Assembly (NCBI GenBank): GCA_013365365.1
Contig: JABVXU010000033.1
Span: 1-64,000, forward strand
Direction: 5' to 3'
Source: Cruorifilaria tuberocauda
Taxonomy: Eukaryota > Nematoda > Chromadorea > Rhabditida > Onchocercidae
Length of the DNA stretch: 64,000 nt
Below the pieces are notes generated by a model. It was not told where the DNA came from and searched no databases. It saw only the letters and a list, made by a program, of their open reading frames with translations. Below, piece after piece: positions 1-13,732 of the stretch (positions are counted from its first letter, which is position 1; the number at the start of each line of letters is the position of its first letter). Position numbers and translations under genes: made by a program.

Positions 1-497
1 GCCATATTCTCTTCTCATCGTATCTCCTGAGAGATCACTCAGGTATTCTCACCTTAGTGAAAAACCCCTCCCCTTAGTTCATCTATAAAGGCCACAATTG
101 TCATCAGTGGTTGTTGTTGGCTCCCAGAGTTTCTCCAGGCCTCCTATTGCTGCCTTATCAAGTAAACTGTCCTTTCAAAATCCTGTATGCAATCTCCCAT
201 GCAAATCTGTCCATTGGTATTTCTAACAGGTCAATACAACGCTCAAAACAGCGAATTCAGTCTAATCCAAAGTTCAAAACAAATTTAATTCGTCAGTGAT
301 TCCCGAAGGCAAAAAGGTCACGACAATTTTTATGATAAGGATAGATATCCAGAAGTAGTAGTTGCAATCAGTATAATCTTAAATTTATTTGCTAGTTTCC
401 AAGTTCAGATCTTTGGTATTATCTGCTATTCAACTATTTACTGGAAAGACTTGAAGTATACTTATTTGCTAAATTTGCTGCAAACAGAAATATTTAC
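1..497. other. Unassigned edge region
   Basis: No gene is supported here. Positions 60-300 are less AT-rich than the flanks and hold only short open frames on both strands. On the minus strand a splice-acceptor-like site at about 183 is followed by a 12-codon frame ending at a TAG (144-146). It is in phase with the orphan exon at 498-653 and could be its terminal exon, but so short a stretch is easily chance. Confidence 0.3.
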
Positions 498-653
498 CTC
501 ACTGCATTTGACGTAACAGCAAAGTATCGTTAAGGCGATAATCATGAAACAAAGTGCGGTGACAACTAATAATGCTCCCAACCGCATCACTGCCAATAAG
601 TTTTCAATACCGGAAGTGAGACTAATTAACGTGAAATTGACGTTTTCAAGTGT
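498..653 (-). CDS. Orphan exon encoding a transmembrane segment
   Basis: This is a 52-codon open stretch on the minus strand, bounded by a good acceptor (CTTTCAG, reading down from 654) and a good donor (GAG|GTAAAT at 498/497), phase 0 at both ends. It encodes a short polar lead with an N-glycosylation-like Asn-Phe-Thr, then about 22 hydrophobic residues (around LVVTALCFMIIALTILCCYV), then a Cys/Lys-containing cytoplasmic-type end (VKCSE). The composition is protein-like, unlike the surrounding AT-rich noise. It looks like one exon of a membrane protein gene whose other exons I could not place: the start would lie in 654-4133, the end below 498. It is not part of the receptor gene upstream, which ends at its own TAA. 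The family is unknown; a four-helix membrane protein is one possibility without real support. Confidence 0.5.
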
Positions 654-3600
654 CTGAAAGATAGGAATTTTAAATAAAGAATTATTTTCTAACTTTGATT
701 TGATTACACTGATGAAATCATTGGATATTTATCATAATTATCATTTAAAATTGCATTCGTTTTCTTCGTCTCTTCCTTTGTTAATAATTTCTTTATTATT
801 TTTCATATTATAAATATTTGTTAGTTTATTTTACAAATCTTTAAACAAAACTTTTTTTTTCAGAATATAATAATTTATTTTAATTTAGTCTAAATCATAA
901 GAGTCATGCTAACCAAAGTTTGCTTGATTTGTTAGACTTTTGGGAAGAAGAGATATCATATCTTCCAAATCATCCCAATATTTCCTCAAAAGTATCTTTC
1001 AAAATAATTTATTTTGGCACTTTGTGAACTGAAATTAATTACTGGATTTTGATAGCTTAATTCTGATTTTTGGTATTTCCACAATTTATTCGTCACTTGT
1101 TTTAAAAGCTTTTTTAAACTAACCTTATCCAATGACATTAATCAACGGATTTGTATGGAAGCCAAAATAATAATCTTAAATTTTTAATCGAAGTAATCAA
1201 ATTACAAATTTCAATTCTTTAAGTACTTTTCAAATATTATCGTAAGCGTAACGTACAGTAACACATATGCCAATATGTGTAAATTTTGAGATCTGTAAAG
1301 TACTGAGAAAGTTTACAGTTTTTATCACTGAATTAGAAGTTGCATATAAAATAAATAATCGCAGCATCGCTTACTTAAGCTAAACGGACATATTTAGAAG
1401 GTCGTCTAAAATTTCCAACATTTATGCAAAAAAATCCGTACAGCTTATCAAGCTTAATTGTTACAAATTATAAGCAGCGTGCAAATCAGATAAACAATCG
1501 ATAATATTTGTGTATCTTCCTCCATTTTCCTCAAAATATCATCACCTTATTTTATTATACTTACAAATCTACCTGTTAATTATGATTATAATTCACATTT
1601 CATCTCTCTATAATAACATCAGAAAATGAATTGACCAAAGAAATAGCTGATATTTTGAATAATAAAAATTGAGAATTGAAAAAAAGCCTAATAATCCGGA
1701 AAAATTATAGCATGAGTTCGAAGAAGAATGCACGCATCTGCCGATGCAACACTTTATCAATGCAATGAAGAAATTAAGGGAAAGAAGAGAGACTAACTGG
1801 AATTTAAACAGTAATGGAAAAAAGCAAAAATCATTGATCATAATCGATCAAATCAGATCATTTCGTGCACTTACAAGTAAAGAAAGAAAATTTCTTTTTC
1901 CATTCAGTCTAATGAACTTTCAATTGTTATGCGAATCGAAGGAAATGAATGCTTCAATTTGGTAGCAAACTTTAATCTTCAGCTTATGCTTCTTCATGAT
2001 ATGCACGAAATATTTTCATGTTAAAGTTTTTGAAACGAATTTCACAACTGTTTTTTAATTTTATTGCATTCAAATTATTTTGCGTCGTTCTTTTTTCAAA
2101 ATATTTGCCTGAGGTAATTTTTATTGAAATTAGCGAAAATAGGCAGAGATATTGTTCCTCTATCTTCCCGCTTTTGTAGATATGAAATTTATAATTTGGA
2201 ATGAGAGATCGATAATTCCCATAAGCATCATCAAAATTTAAAACTGAAGCTAACTTCAATTATTTTCCGCCTTTCATTATCTTTCAGACTAAGGTAATGA
2301 TAACTATGCGTTTCTTAAGCAGCAAAAGATGGAATTCTTTTGATCTATTGAAAAATTCTCAAAAATCCTTATAAAATTTATGAAAGATTTTACAGTTAAC
2401 ATTTTAAATACTGTCATCATAAAATGTAACTGAATCCAAAATATTCTGAAACTCCTTCATCTTTCTCGATCTTTCCCGAATCCTCCTATCTCCCTTCTTT
2501 TATTAAGTTCGAAAATATTCGGCTTCAACGAAGGAAATGTTTCCCATCTGATTCCCTCCGAAATGTTTCGTTAGGAAATATATTTCTGAGCAATCCTTGT
2601 TTTGGTTCGATTTTTGTTATTTTTCATGCTTGAAACTGTTCAAACGGAAATGATTGAGGACAAAATAAACAAACATTGCAAGTTTCTTTTCACTTATTAC
2701 TTCCTGAATAGCACTCTCTGAGAATTACTTTCAAATTCCTTGAATTTGTTGTTAAAGTAAATTCTACTCGATTGTTAAATTTCGAAATTTTGTAACAAAC
2801 TTCATTTCTCGTAATATACTAAAAGAATAGCAATGAAATTTATCGATTTGTGCAGCAAATTTCTCACTACCATAATTAACAAAACATTGTATGGTATTAC
2901 TTAAAAGTTATTAATTAGTATTTGAATATCGAAAGTATTTTATTTTTATTCCGTAATTTAATTCATTCGGAATCATTATTAATTCATCTTAAACCAATTC
3001 CAATTTAACATGCAGTATTTCAGTTTGACTTGATTAAATTACGGCAATTCTGTTAATTCAGTTTAATATTATCAGTGTATTTATATTAGTCAGAATTATA
3101 ATGCATATTTGAATACTGATTTTCAGTTCAGTACAGCGCTATTTATGTACATGAATAGTTGAAGGAAATGAAAGAAACCTTAATTAATCGATACTGATAA
3201 AAGATGCTCTTCAAAAATGTATGTGATATATAAGCCGCTTACAGTGATAATAACCAAAAGGGTAGGGATGAATTATGTGGAAGAAATGGTTAATTCACAG
3301 GAAATATGGAATAATTCTCAAAATTACCGATATATATTTGAACTTTTCTTTAAAAAAATTTGAAATATCAAATAATTGCAAGAAGGTAAACTGGAAAAAA
3401 AATATGATTAAATCAACTGATATCACTGAATTCCTAAATCATTGTTTATTAAAAACACTATATATGGTTGAAAGTCCGGCTAAATTTTTTTTGTCTGAAA
3501 ATCAAATGTGTCATAATTTCAATCAATTTTTCCAATCGGTCAAATTTTCAAATTGAAAATTAATAAGGAAATATTTTAAGGTTTCAGAAAAACAAGCAAA

Positions 3601-4133
3601 ATGATAGAAGAAGAATCAAAATGAATAAATCATAGCGGAGTCGCATTTGTCAATTGAAGTGGTTCCATGCCACGACTCTTCAAAAGCTGAAATATCATAT
3701 CAGAAATTGAATGATGTACTTTTCGCTTTAAAGAAAGAAAGAAAAACAATGTTGAATTTGTACAGTCATTTGGATTATAATTATAAAAAGTACAGAAGTA
3801 ACTGGAAATACTTAATTCAGTAAGTTAGCTATATTTTTCCAAATTCTCACTCTCATTTCATTTCATTCAATTTTTATTCATCTATAAAATTAATTGTCAT
3901 AATTGTCGTTTTGATTGTTTATTAATCATTTATTTTACTTCATTTTCTTACTTTTCCTGCATTTTGCTTATTTCAGTTACTTTATGATTCTATGGATTAA
4001 AGAATTGTCCATCACATGGTTATCGTAACTGTGTTTTGTATTCCAATTAACTGATGAATAAAAAACGATAAGCCCAAATCGATGGACACTATTGATGCTT
4101 ATTTCAGTAAATTGTTTTAATTAGAAACATATA
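654..4133. other. Noncoding or undetected exons
   Basis: This AT-rich stretch has no exon I would defend. It holds the presumed 3' UTR of the mGluR gene (AATAAA on the minus strand at 3918-3923 and 3929-3934) and presumably intron of whatever gene owns the exon at 498-653. Two modest open frames (plus 1711-1965 after an ATTATAG acceptor-like site, and minus 1984-2259) are discussed under findings and rejections. Confidence 0.4.
3918..3934 (-). other. Candidate polyadenylation signals of the mGluR gene
   Basis: Two AATAAA hexamers lie on the minus strand (3918-3923 and 3929-3934), about 200 nt past the TAA of the receptor gene. That is a reasonable 3' UTR length for a nematode. The assignment rests on position only. 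Confidence 0.4.
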
Positions 4134-7100
4134 TTAAGATTGTGAACAAACCTGTTCAAATCTATTGTCTTCATTGGGTAATTGAGTGCGTGGTAGTGAT
4201 GAAGGTAATACTTGTTTTGAAACAGTGTTGAGAACGGTTTGCATTGAACCTACAATTAGACTACCAATGTTTTCATTCTCTTCCTCTTTCTCCACCAACA
4301 ATAAATTTTTCACTGAGCCATGCAATCGTTCATTCTGTGAAGCCTATAGAAAAAAAAGATGAATTAATGATGATAAATTAGCTAAAACATGGAAGAATTT
4401 AATTTTATTCAGAATTAAAAATACGATAACACAAATAAAATCATTTTTTCATTTTTGAATTGGAACTAATTTCTTCAGTTTCTGAAAATTTTTTGATTGC
4501 AAACTTTGATTTTAATTTCGAACAATACAGCATTATGTTTAGAGATGAATTGTGATAAACTATTATAGATTAATTTTGTAGAAATACAATTCGTACCTGA
4601 TATCGTCGACAGGAATCGATCAATTGCTGTACTTCGTCATTTACATCCAATTGCTTAATACTGTGTTGAGTGGTACCACCAGTACCAATAGTACCAAGAC
4701 CGCGATTAATAATGGAAAATGTTCGAGCAAACTTAGAAGTCATTTTAATGGATTCAGTTTGTGTCGATGCATCTTGTGATGGACTTTGACTGATATGAAC
4801 TGATGACCTACGCTTCTGATAACTATATCTTGTCTGTGATCCGGTTTCACTTCTGAAGTTTCTTTATTTGGGTTAAAGCATAAATCATTAATTATCTACG
4901 ATACTAAACGAATTATTGTATAATTTCAATACAAAGTAATAATTCCTATTTACTACTTATCAAAAATCCAATAAGGCTATCAAATAACATTAAATACCTG
5001 AAAAAAGAACGCTGAGTGGAAGCAGACTTCCAGTTATCCGTCTCTTTACTATTACGATCCGTTGTTTTTGAATTACCAAAATGGCAACGTATCAGTTTGG
5101 TAGTTGTGTAACTTGCTCGAACATTCTTTTCCGGATGCAATAAGATGATATAAAGTTTTGGAAAAAATAATAATATCAAGGCTATGCTAGCTGATAAACT
5201 AAATGAAAAACTCATTGTGAGTGCCTTATTTGTTGTACCCAAATGAAGAACAATAAATGCTGACCAAACAACCAACGTACAGTACCTGAAAAAACAACTC
5301 GTAAAAAGACAAAAATGATTATTGCAAGGACTGGAATGATGATAGACATTCTAATTAAATATTACACATTCTACGATGTAAAGCATTCTAATTTCGCCGT
5401 ATTTTTGTTTATTATTATTAACTGATTACAAGTTAAAAGGAAATTTATTAATGAAAAGCATTACACTTGGCTTAAATAATAGAAGTTTTAAATGAAGCTG
5501 AAAACATTTTGATCAGTTTTGATTATAACTCCAATCAAAATCAATCGATAGTCGAGTGAATGATAGGATAATAAATAATTGACAAGATCATGCATATTGT
5601 TCTATTACTATCAAATAATATATTCTGGAAATATATTAACGTTTTTTGCTTTATTAACTTACATGGTAAAACCGATAAATTTTGCTTCATTAAAATTTTC
5701 AGGTAGATTTCTTGTTTTAATCGCGTACAATGTACAGAGTGATATCAGGAAAAGATTCCAGAAAAACGGTGTCAGAAAGGCAAATGTTGTAGTTGAGCAT
5801 ACGAGTACCATACGTCGAGGTTGGTAGTACGGATCAAAACCAGCCTGCGGCATTTCACCCATCACACCAGCAGCAACGATAACGCATTCGATGCATACAG
5901 AAATCCATGTTATCACTACCTTAATAACAGTATTATTCTTTCTCATGTATCAGCTAATAACAATTTCGCTCTTTCCTTTATAATCCTAAATATCTCCAAA
6001 TATTGTTGTGCCGTAATTCTATGCTATATAAATCCTTTCCGTCCAATAATTTCCTTTTTTATCACCGGCTTTCCGCACAAAAATGACCGGACGATCGTTG
6101 CTTCATTGTAGTGATTATCATTGACTTATCGCTTTGTATGACTACGTGATTCTGCAACTCAATTCAACTCCTTGTTAACTCTCATGCAAGGTTTGAAATA
6201 GTATTATCAACAAGTGAAATCACCATCTGTGACATTATAATTGTCGCATAATATTAGCACAAATCTTTCACAAGAGATATAACATTCCTTGTCTCCGAAA
6301 CAACAAACTATCCAATCAGAAATGACAATTGGATATTTCAAAATTTAAGTTTATAATTAAAACTTTTGAAATCTTCCTCAATGTTTTAATTTTTTTCACC
6401 ATTCTTCTCATCTGTTTCTGTTATCAGAAAATATTGAATGCTAAAAAGTTTATCATTATCTTGGAAAAGATCATGGCTTACTTGTGATGCGGTACTTAGG
6501 AAGCGTGGCTTTTTCGTTAGAATAAGTTTTTTACTGCCTGATAAAATACGCGCAATACGATTTGTCTTAGTGAGAAGTGCGGAATAAATCATTGAAAAAG
6601 CAACAGGAGGTAGAGTACGTGATATGAAACAGGTGATAAATGATGGTGTCGCAAGTACGGCAAATGATACTGCATAACAAATAATAATACCTGAAAATAT
6701 TAAGCAAGCAGTTAACCACGAGAGTAAACAAATGGGAAAATATTTGGAGGGCAAAAACGAGATAAAATAATAAATAGCAAGCAAAATCTTAGAATTGCGG
6801 GTTTAAATTTCAACTGAAACAGTTAACTGGTCTATTAACTAGAAAGTAAAAAAAAAGAAGAGTCGAGTTTGAAAATAGCAGTAACATGCTGAAGATAGGT
6901 TTAAAGATGCACCGTCGATAAATTAATTAAATTCATGAAAAGGAAATTGGTATTTGAAATTATAAAATACTAACCACTTAGAATTATGTAGGACAATTCT
7001 CTGGTGGTTGATTTAACAACAGGAGTATGATTATACCGAATGAATATTAGTAAGGTAAATGACGTCATTAATGTCCCCAAGGATGCAAGTAATAAAGCAA

Positions 7101-10100
7101 AGATAATACCCGTCGATGACCAGTCAGGCCCTTCGTGTACTAACGAGTAGCAAACTGGAAATTTTGTGTTATATTAAATGAAACGGAACAGTATCACTCA
7201 AATAATTTAGTATATTTCATTTTCTTAAGAGAATTCTTATATTTCAATAATATATGTTTTTGCAAGATTTTAAATAAAGCAGAATTTAAAAAAGGGAACT
7301 TTGAAAAGTATGCTTTTACTTGTATGATCGTTATTAGGCCACCATCCAAGTGTACAGTTTTGACAGGAACGTATTGTATAGTTCATAATTTGATGTGCCA
7401 AACAATCTTCACAAATCCAACAACATGCAGCTGTTTCTCTTTTCTATAAATTACAAAAAATGTAAAAATATTTTTTGCAATCAGTTGAAATTACTAAAAT
7501 AATCAATAATTACTATATGCAGAAAGTTCAAAATTTGAACATTTTCATATTGCATACGTTTTCGTTATATGAAAATTGTTTAGTTGCACTTACTCGTTGG
7601 CCGATTCTGCAAGGTTTACTGCAGACTGATTCAGGAATTTGATTTGTTTTATCATAGAACATAATATCACTCGCCATAATTTTCAGTCGATATTTGTCAA
7701 GACGCTTCTTCCGATATTCTCCAACCATACGGAAACCTTTCTCATTTCCAACATAATTCAAAACGTCGTACCTTGAATTTGAAAAAATATATTCTAATTT
7801 ATTTACCTCCTTTTTTAAAAAATTTCATCACATTTTATTAATTATTAATGGATTAAACTCTTTCTTTCCTAATAGTATGGAACAGATCAGAGATATGTTT
7901 AAAAAACAGAATTATTTCATGGAATTCGTGCCAATCAATAATCATTAATAGCAATATAAATGGTATAAATTCAGTGCTATAAATTAAATTTATAACTGTA
8001 AACCGTACCATGCAGGTGGATCACCATTAGCATCAAAATAAATTTCCTGATTGAACTGATCAACAAATGTAACATTGAGCATATATTTGAGCAGTAAAGT
8101 ACCATTTAATGCAAATATTTCACTGCACATTGTTGAATTTTCTCTACAACGATCGTTGTACAGTGCCTGAAGGGCTAGTCCAACGACACGAATCGAATTT
8201 ACAACTTGACTCAATTTCGCATCCTAAAATTTGTGGTATTTTAAAATACATGCGGGAATCTACAATTGCTAGCAACATATCGGTTCCGTTCCAAATTACT
8301 CTAATTTATACTTGAGAAATGAAAAAATCAATATGATTTGAGAAAAGACTGATAAAATGATTGTTTCTAGATAGCATCAATACTTGAATTTACACTAAAG
8401 TATTAACTGTCAAGGCATTGGCACAGATAAAACTTAATCAATTAATCACGGTTATCAAAAGCATGTTTTATATTTTGCATATTGCTTTTACCTGTTTGTA
8501 ATTTAATGTAAGATTCTCTCGTCCAGTACAAACTTTCGTTTTCAAATCATCTTTAGGTACCGTAAACTGACAGTTAAATTTTTCCTGCCAAAATTCTCGA
8601 AACCATGGATTGAGCGTATTATTTTCTGGATTCAATGAGAAATAATACTGATCAAACCATTTTACGTGTGGTGAATGTATCCTTAAGAAACATGAAATGA
8701 TTTGGTATAACAGATGATTTGAAAGTATACATGGTAAAGTAATCTTCTATACTCATAATTAGCTACTAATAATGAAGTCACTTATTTATTACCTGATAGA
8801 GAAGCTTCCGGAAGCTTCATTTTCTACGCCATCAACGACGTCTAATCGATCATTCCATCCATCGCTACAAATCCACTGAAATGGTCGCATCTTTGGATTT
8901 TTCCTTCGTAGACGTTGTTGTGCTTTAAACATTCCATGCATCGTAAGGCCTTCACAAAAACATACCACAACTTGTGGTGCCGTTTTTTGGCTACTGTAAA
9001 ATGGAACAGTATTGTAATATCATGCAAGAATTCTAATTTTAACAATTTATACATAAAGTAGGCGAAATTGATTAATTCATTTTATTCATCAGTAATTTAT
9101 GATTTAATTAATAAGGAAACTATTGTAATCTTATTTTATACCTTAGAGAACTTAAAATTTTATCAAATTCAGCTGGTTCAGCTAAACTTTTCACTTTTTC
9201 CGAGAATGCGATGCAAACATTTTCTGATAGATCGTTGTTGATCATTCGTTCCAATTCTTCGAATCCTTTCTCACCATAATTTCCTGTAATAGAAATTTTT
9301 CGTAACTTTATTCTTATAACTGAGATATAACTTTAATGAAATTTTGATAAATTCTAAAAAAATCGAAAATTTAAAATCTGGACTTTACAAAATTTCAATG
9401 GGTTTGAATCTTCTAACTCACAGTAATTATGTAATATTTTTTATGCAAAGAGCGGTAAAGTCTGGCCATGTGGCACTCTGATTGCTACTGCCTAATAATC
9501 GGAAAAATAGATTTCAGAGTAAATTTATACTGTAAAACAGATTAACCAGCAGAATAAATGACGGCAACATAAGTCCAATTGAAATGCTCCAACATGGCAA
9601 TGATCAGTTTAGCTTGCCACGTGTCTGCTGGTACCACACGCATAAAATAACCGTACTGTTCCTTGTCAGAAAGATCAACCGTTGTCGCACCGTATCCTGA
9701 ATACTCGGAAATAAGAAAGAAATCGTTCTAATGAACGAGTAATTAGAAAAATAGTTTGCCGAAAATTTTTTCAAATTTTTAATAATTAAACTTAAGAAAC
9801 TTTCACGCTAAAACATACCAATCTGAGGTATACGAAATACTTGTAGTAAATTTTGTACTGCAATTGTAGTGGAACTTTTTGCAGGTCCTACAATTGCAAC
9901 AACTGGCGCTGTTTTTTTCTGACAACCAGGCGTTGATGAGCACGAACATTGACTCACGCCTTCACGTAGAAATGCAATAGATTGCTCCATGGCAATACGA
10001 TCTGTCCAACAGGAATCCCTGTATGATTAGAATTACCTTCAGGAATTCTGCGACTTTTAGATTTCTTAGTCAAAGCAACAATTTGGAATCAAATTATCAC

Positions 10101-13100
10101 TCTGAGTAACTTGGATTAAGTTTAATTTCAATTAATTCTGATAAAATTAAACTAAATGATATTTGATTACCAGGAACAAAATAAAAAGTTGATGAATATG
10201 CTTCTTGAAACAAGCTTGAAATTTTTCATACCATCATATTCTCTATTTAGATTCAGGCTGATCATATCACTGCCAAATTAATGGGTCTAAATTTCGAAAT
10301 GATCAAAAGAGAATGAAAAAAAAATTTTTGAAAATGATTGGCCTTGGAGACCTTTTTATTAATTTTAAACAATAGCATAAATTTTTCTATACATTTAGAG
10401 GTATGATTTAAGCTAACCAAATTCGAGAACCATTGGTGCAATTATCAATATTTCTGAATGTTCATATTTCGATAAACATACGTTTAATTATTAAAATTAT
10501 TATCTTTTATCAATCACTGAATTATTATTTTAAAAAGATATTAAAAACTAAGATCAAAAAATTATTAAATTTGAAACAAAATCGTCGGCATCATGGATTT
10601 TTTACAATTTCATCAACTTTTTAGAATTTTTAAATAGGAAAGAAGTTTTTCCTTTCAATTTTTTCGATGATCCATTAGTAATTTTGGAGTGGAACATGTT
10701 ATAATTTAGGAACAAATATTATAAGATAACTATTCATTATTTCCTTTCAGTATATGCAAGAAAATTAAGTAATCTTTAATTGATTACAAAACTTTTTTAA
10801 TATTTTTAATCAAGAAAGAAATTTTTCTTTACAATCATGATAGGAAATTCAGAAACTGTTAGGACATTTCAAAGTAATCATTTGGGATGTAATACTAAGA
10901 CAAAATGGATAGCAAAAAAAAATGGAAATGATCGAAAAAGCTTTCATAAAATCTGATCAATCACATGATCCATCACATGCTTAATGTGATTTGAGAATTG
11001 ACGATATGAATTATTCCATAATTGATTGCTAACATTGGTGGACAATCAATTACTGAGATCATGAAAAATTTAATCAGAAGAATGAATGATATAATCTATT
11101 TTTCAAAATTGATAGTGGATAATTGCTGTAATGTTAACTTTACTCACATTTATTTGATTAACGAAGAGTCGAACTTACTGGAACTTATAGAAAAAGGGAA
11201 TAACTCAACATGAATTTTTCCGAAAAAGAGCAAAAGAAAACTTTAAATGTATTATCAGTCGTCATAATTTATGCACTTCGGTAATTTCTGACAGCTTTTG
11301 AATTACGAATTACATTTAAGTTTGTTTAATTTAAAGAATTTTAGCCTACCTGATACTGATACCAAGTCTGAAAGGCAGGAAAGTGTTCAATTCGGCTACC
11401 GTACTAAGGGCGATTTCCACACGTTGGATACCGTACTGTTCCCAAATTCGACCACATGCTTCAGCACCTGTGATTTGGTGATGCAACGGGAATAGTGCGC
11501 CGATCTACGATTACAAATTAGAGGGATTTCATTTTAATTTCAGACTTTTGTTACTCTCCTTGACTATTTCTTTATCTGATAGCTTATCTGCTTGTTTACT
11601 TTCTGTTACTAATTAATATCACTTCTTTAATTATCCAAAGATGTCGTGCTAAGTTGTCATCCGTAAAGTAAAGGGAAAAAACGGAAGGGATAATGTTAAG
11701 GAGAAAATTGTGCACAATGAAAATTTGCAAACAAATTAAATATCTAATAATGTATTGAATGATTTAAACAAATTAAAATCGAAATAATGGATGAATTTAG
11801 AGTAAAAAACTTATTCATTTCATCTCACTTTTACCACCGGAAAATATTTTATGTCAAAGGAATGAATGTATCATCGGAAAATAATGCTTTATGAAATATC
11901 GGTAGCCGGACGATGTGCAATATTGAATAAGATGAATTGATAAAGCTATTTGTTGATTTTATCAGTTATGAGATTCTGATTTATTTTGCTCATTCATCGA
12001 TTTCAGTTTTAAAAATCTCAATTGAACTTCATAAGGAAGAACCTTTATGAATCTCAACGATTTTTTTTCTCGAATAGCCCTCAAATTTCCTCTCAATCAA
12101 AGTTTTTGAAATTAAATTTCCATGCCCATCAATCAATTTATATTTATTAAAAATGGACATTCTTGAAGAGTACTTCTCGTTAAGTGAATCTTTCGATAAA
12201 TGTGTCTATGTCTGTCATCTATGCATGCATATGCATGGGTGTGTACCATACATATGTACGATGATGAACTAAATAAAATTATCCATTAGCATTGGAATGC
12301 ATGCTTTTCAAGTATTTTGCTTCAAGGCATGAATTAATTTTTGGATAAATAGTTCAAGCGTTCATACACATCTACTCATGCGAATACATTTATAAAACAA
12401 CAATAGATTTCGCTCGGTTTATTGAATGATTAAGGCCTAATGAACTTTGCACGGTTAATTAGAAGCATAGGGAATCTTGTAATGATGAAGTCGACTTCGA
12501 ATTCAAGAATAAAATATTTCCTCATCATATAAAAAGGTAACTAGTGCTATTCATTCAATTCCGGTCAGGCTCTTATCTGTCAGGATCCAAATTCTGAATT
12601 AGAATCTACAATTCTTCCTTCTTCCATCAATTTGTATGACTTTGAGTTCCTGATCATGTTGGATCTCTGTTAAAGAGTAAAAGTTTAGCACTCTATCTTT
12701 TGGTTGGAGAGAGAAGGAGAGAAAGGGAGAGAGTGAATAGTTTTAAAAGATAGAGCATCAGGGATTAAAAAATTCTTTTTTTTCTTTTATTCTCTAGAAT
12801 TTAATTTTATTTATTTAATAATTTCTATTTCAGCTTTACTCGGTACATTCCTTTTCTCAACGGAAATTCTATCTCTTTTTATCTGTTCCATAACATCACA
12901 GTTACTTATCAGTACAATATTATCATTATTATCATATTATTTCTTTTCTTACTCTGCCGAATGTGACAGAGTAATCCAAAGTTAACATAGAAAAGTTTAT
13001 ATTGCATATTGCAATATATATGACTAAGGTTATCACAAATATTGGCACTTATTAAATTTTTAATTATACATTTGTTCAAATTGAAATTTACGATTAAGTC

Positions 13101-13732
13101 GAATTTTAACTGAATATTTGCATCACTTTCATAATATACTTTTGTGCTTAATACAAATCTTTACTACTTTTAAATTTGGTTCAAAAATTGTGAAAATAGC
13201 CGGAATCGCTGAAATTACAAGGAAATAGACGTGAATTTTGAATCTTTTTACAATAATTTTTTGATTAGAAGACTTTTAAGAAAAAGTAATTTGATTTTTG
13301 TGTGCAACGCGATCTCATACCAGTTATTTACTTTCTCTTTCGTTTATTTATTATTATTTAATCTTAAGATTTACAACAACTTTATGCTGCAACATTGTTT
13401 TTAATGAAATGAAATTGGAGATTGAAGAAATTTAAATTAACAACAGTAATAATAGCTCAGCCAATGATTTAAAAGTAAGAGTACTTGTCTGATAATTTTC
13501 TTTCATTACAGTTCTGTAGAGGACCGAGAGGTAATCAAGCACCGAACTATTATAAAGATGGAAATTAATGTCTTTTATAAAGAAATTAAATAAACGCAGA
13601 ATCTGCAAAATAATATACCTGTACATCACCGGGTATTTCAGCCACGAGCATTCGCGTAGTTTGTTGAACCGTCCTCTCCGCAACTACGTCAACAACGCGA
13701 AGCATCAACAAAGTTACGTGACTGTATAGCAT
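4134..13732 (-). CDS. mgl-2: Group I metabotropic glutamate receptor (class C GPCR), 16 exons
   Basis: Neuronal plasma-membrane receptor that binds glutamate and signals through G proteins. Exons, 5' to 3': 13619-13732, 11350-11504, 9819-10018, 9547-9696, 9142-9283, 8793-8993, 8492-8681, 8009-8223, 7594-7771, 7320-7443, 6975-7154, 6482-6690, 5663-5919, 4998-5285, 4597-4852, 4134-4343. They sum to 3069 nt (1022 aa) with every junction in phase. The Venus-flytrap domain includes GALFPLHHQ, the SST cluster (138-140), TTVDLSD and SDGWNDR (297-303). A Cys-rich linker (about 500-560), seven helices (from about 570 to 815) and a long Ser/Thr-rich tail follow. SALLTKTNRIARILSGSKK and KTRNLPENFNEAKF match vertebrate mGluR1/5, hence group I and the C. 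elegans mgl-2 class. An in-frame TAA one codon before the ATG, with no AG between, fixes the start; the signal peptide is short. I see no Homer-type PPxxF in the tail. Confidence 0.93.

Noticed and set aside
1..330. Retroelement fragment in the GC-richer left edge
   Set aside because: No reverse transcriptase, integrase or terminal repeat motif visible on either strand.
1984..2259. 91-codon minus-strand open frame
   Set aside because: AT-rich codon use (Lys, Asn, Ile, Phe), no domain and no convincing splice context; expected by chance in this composition.
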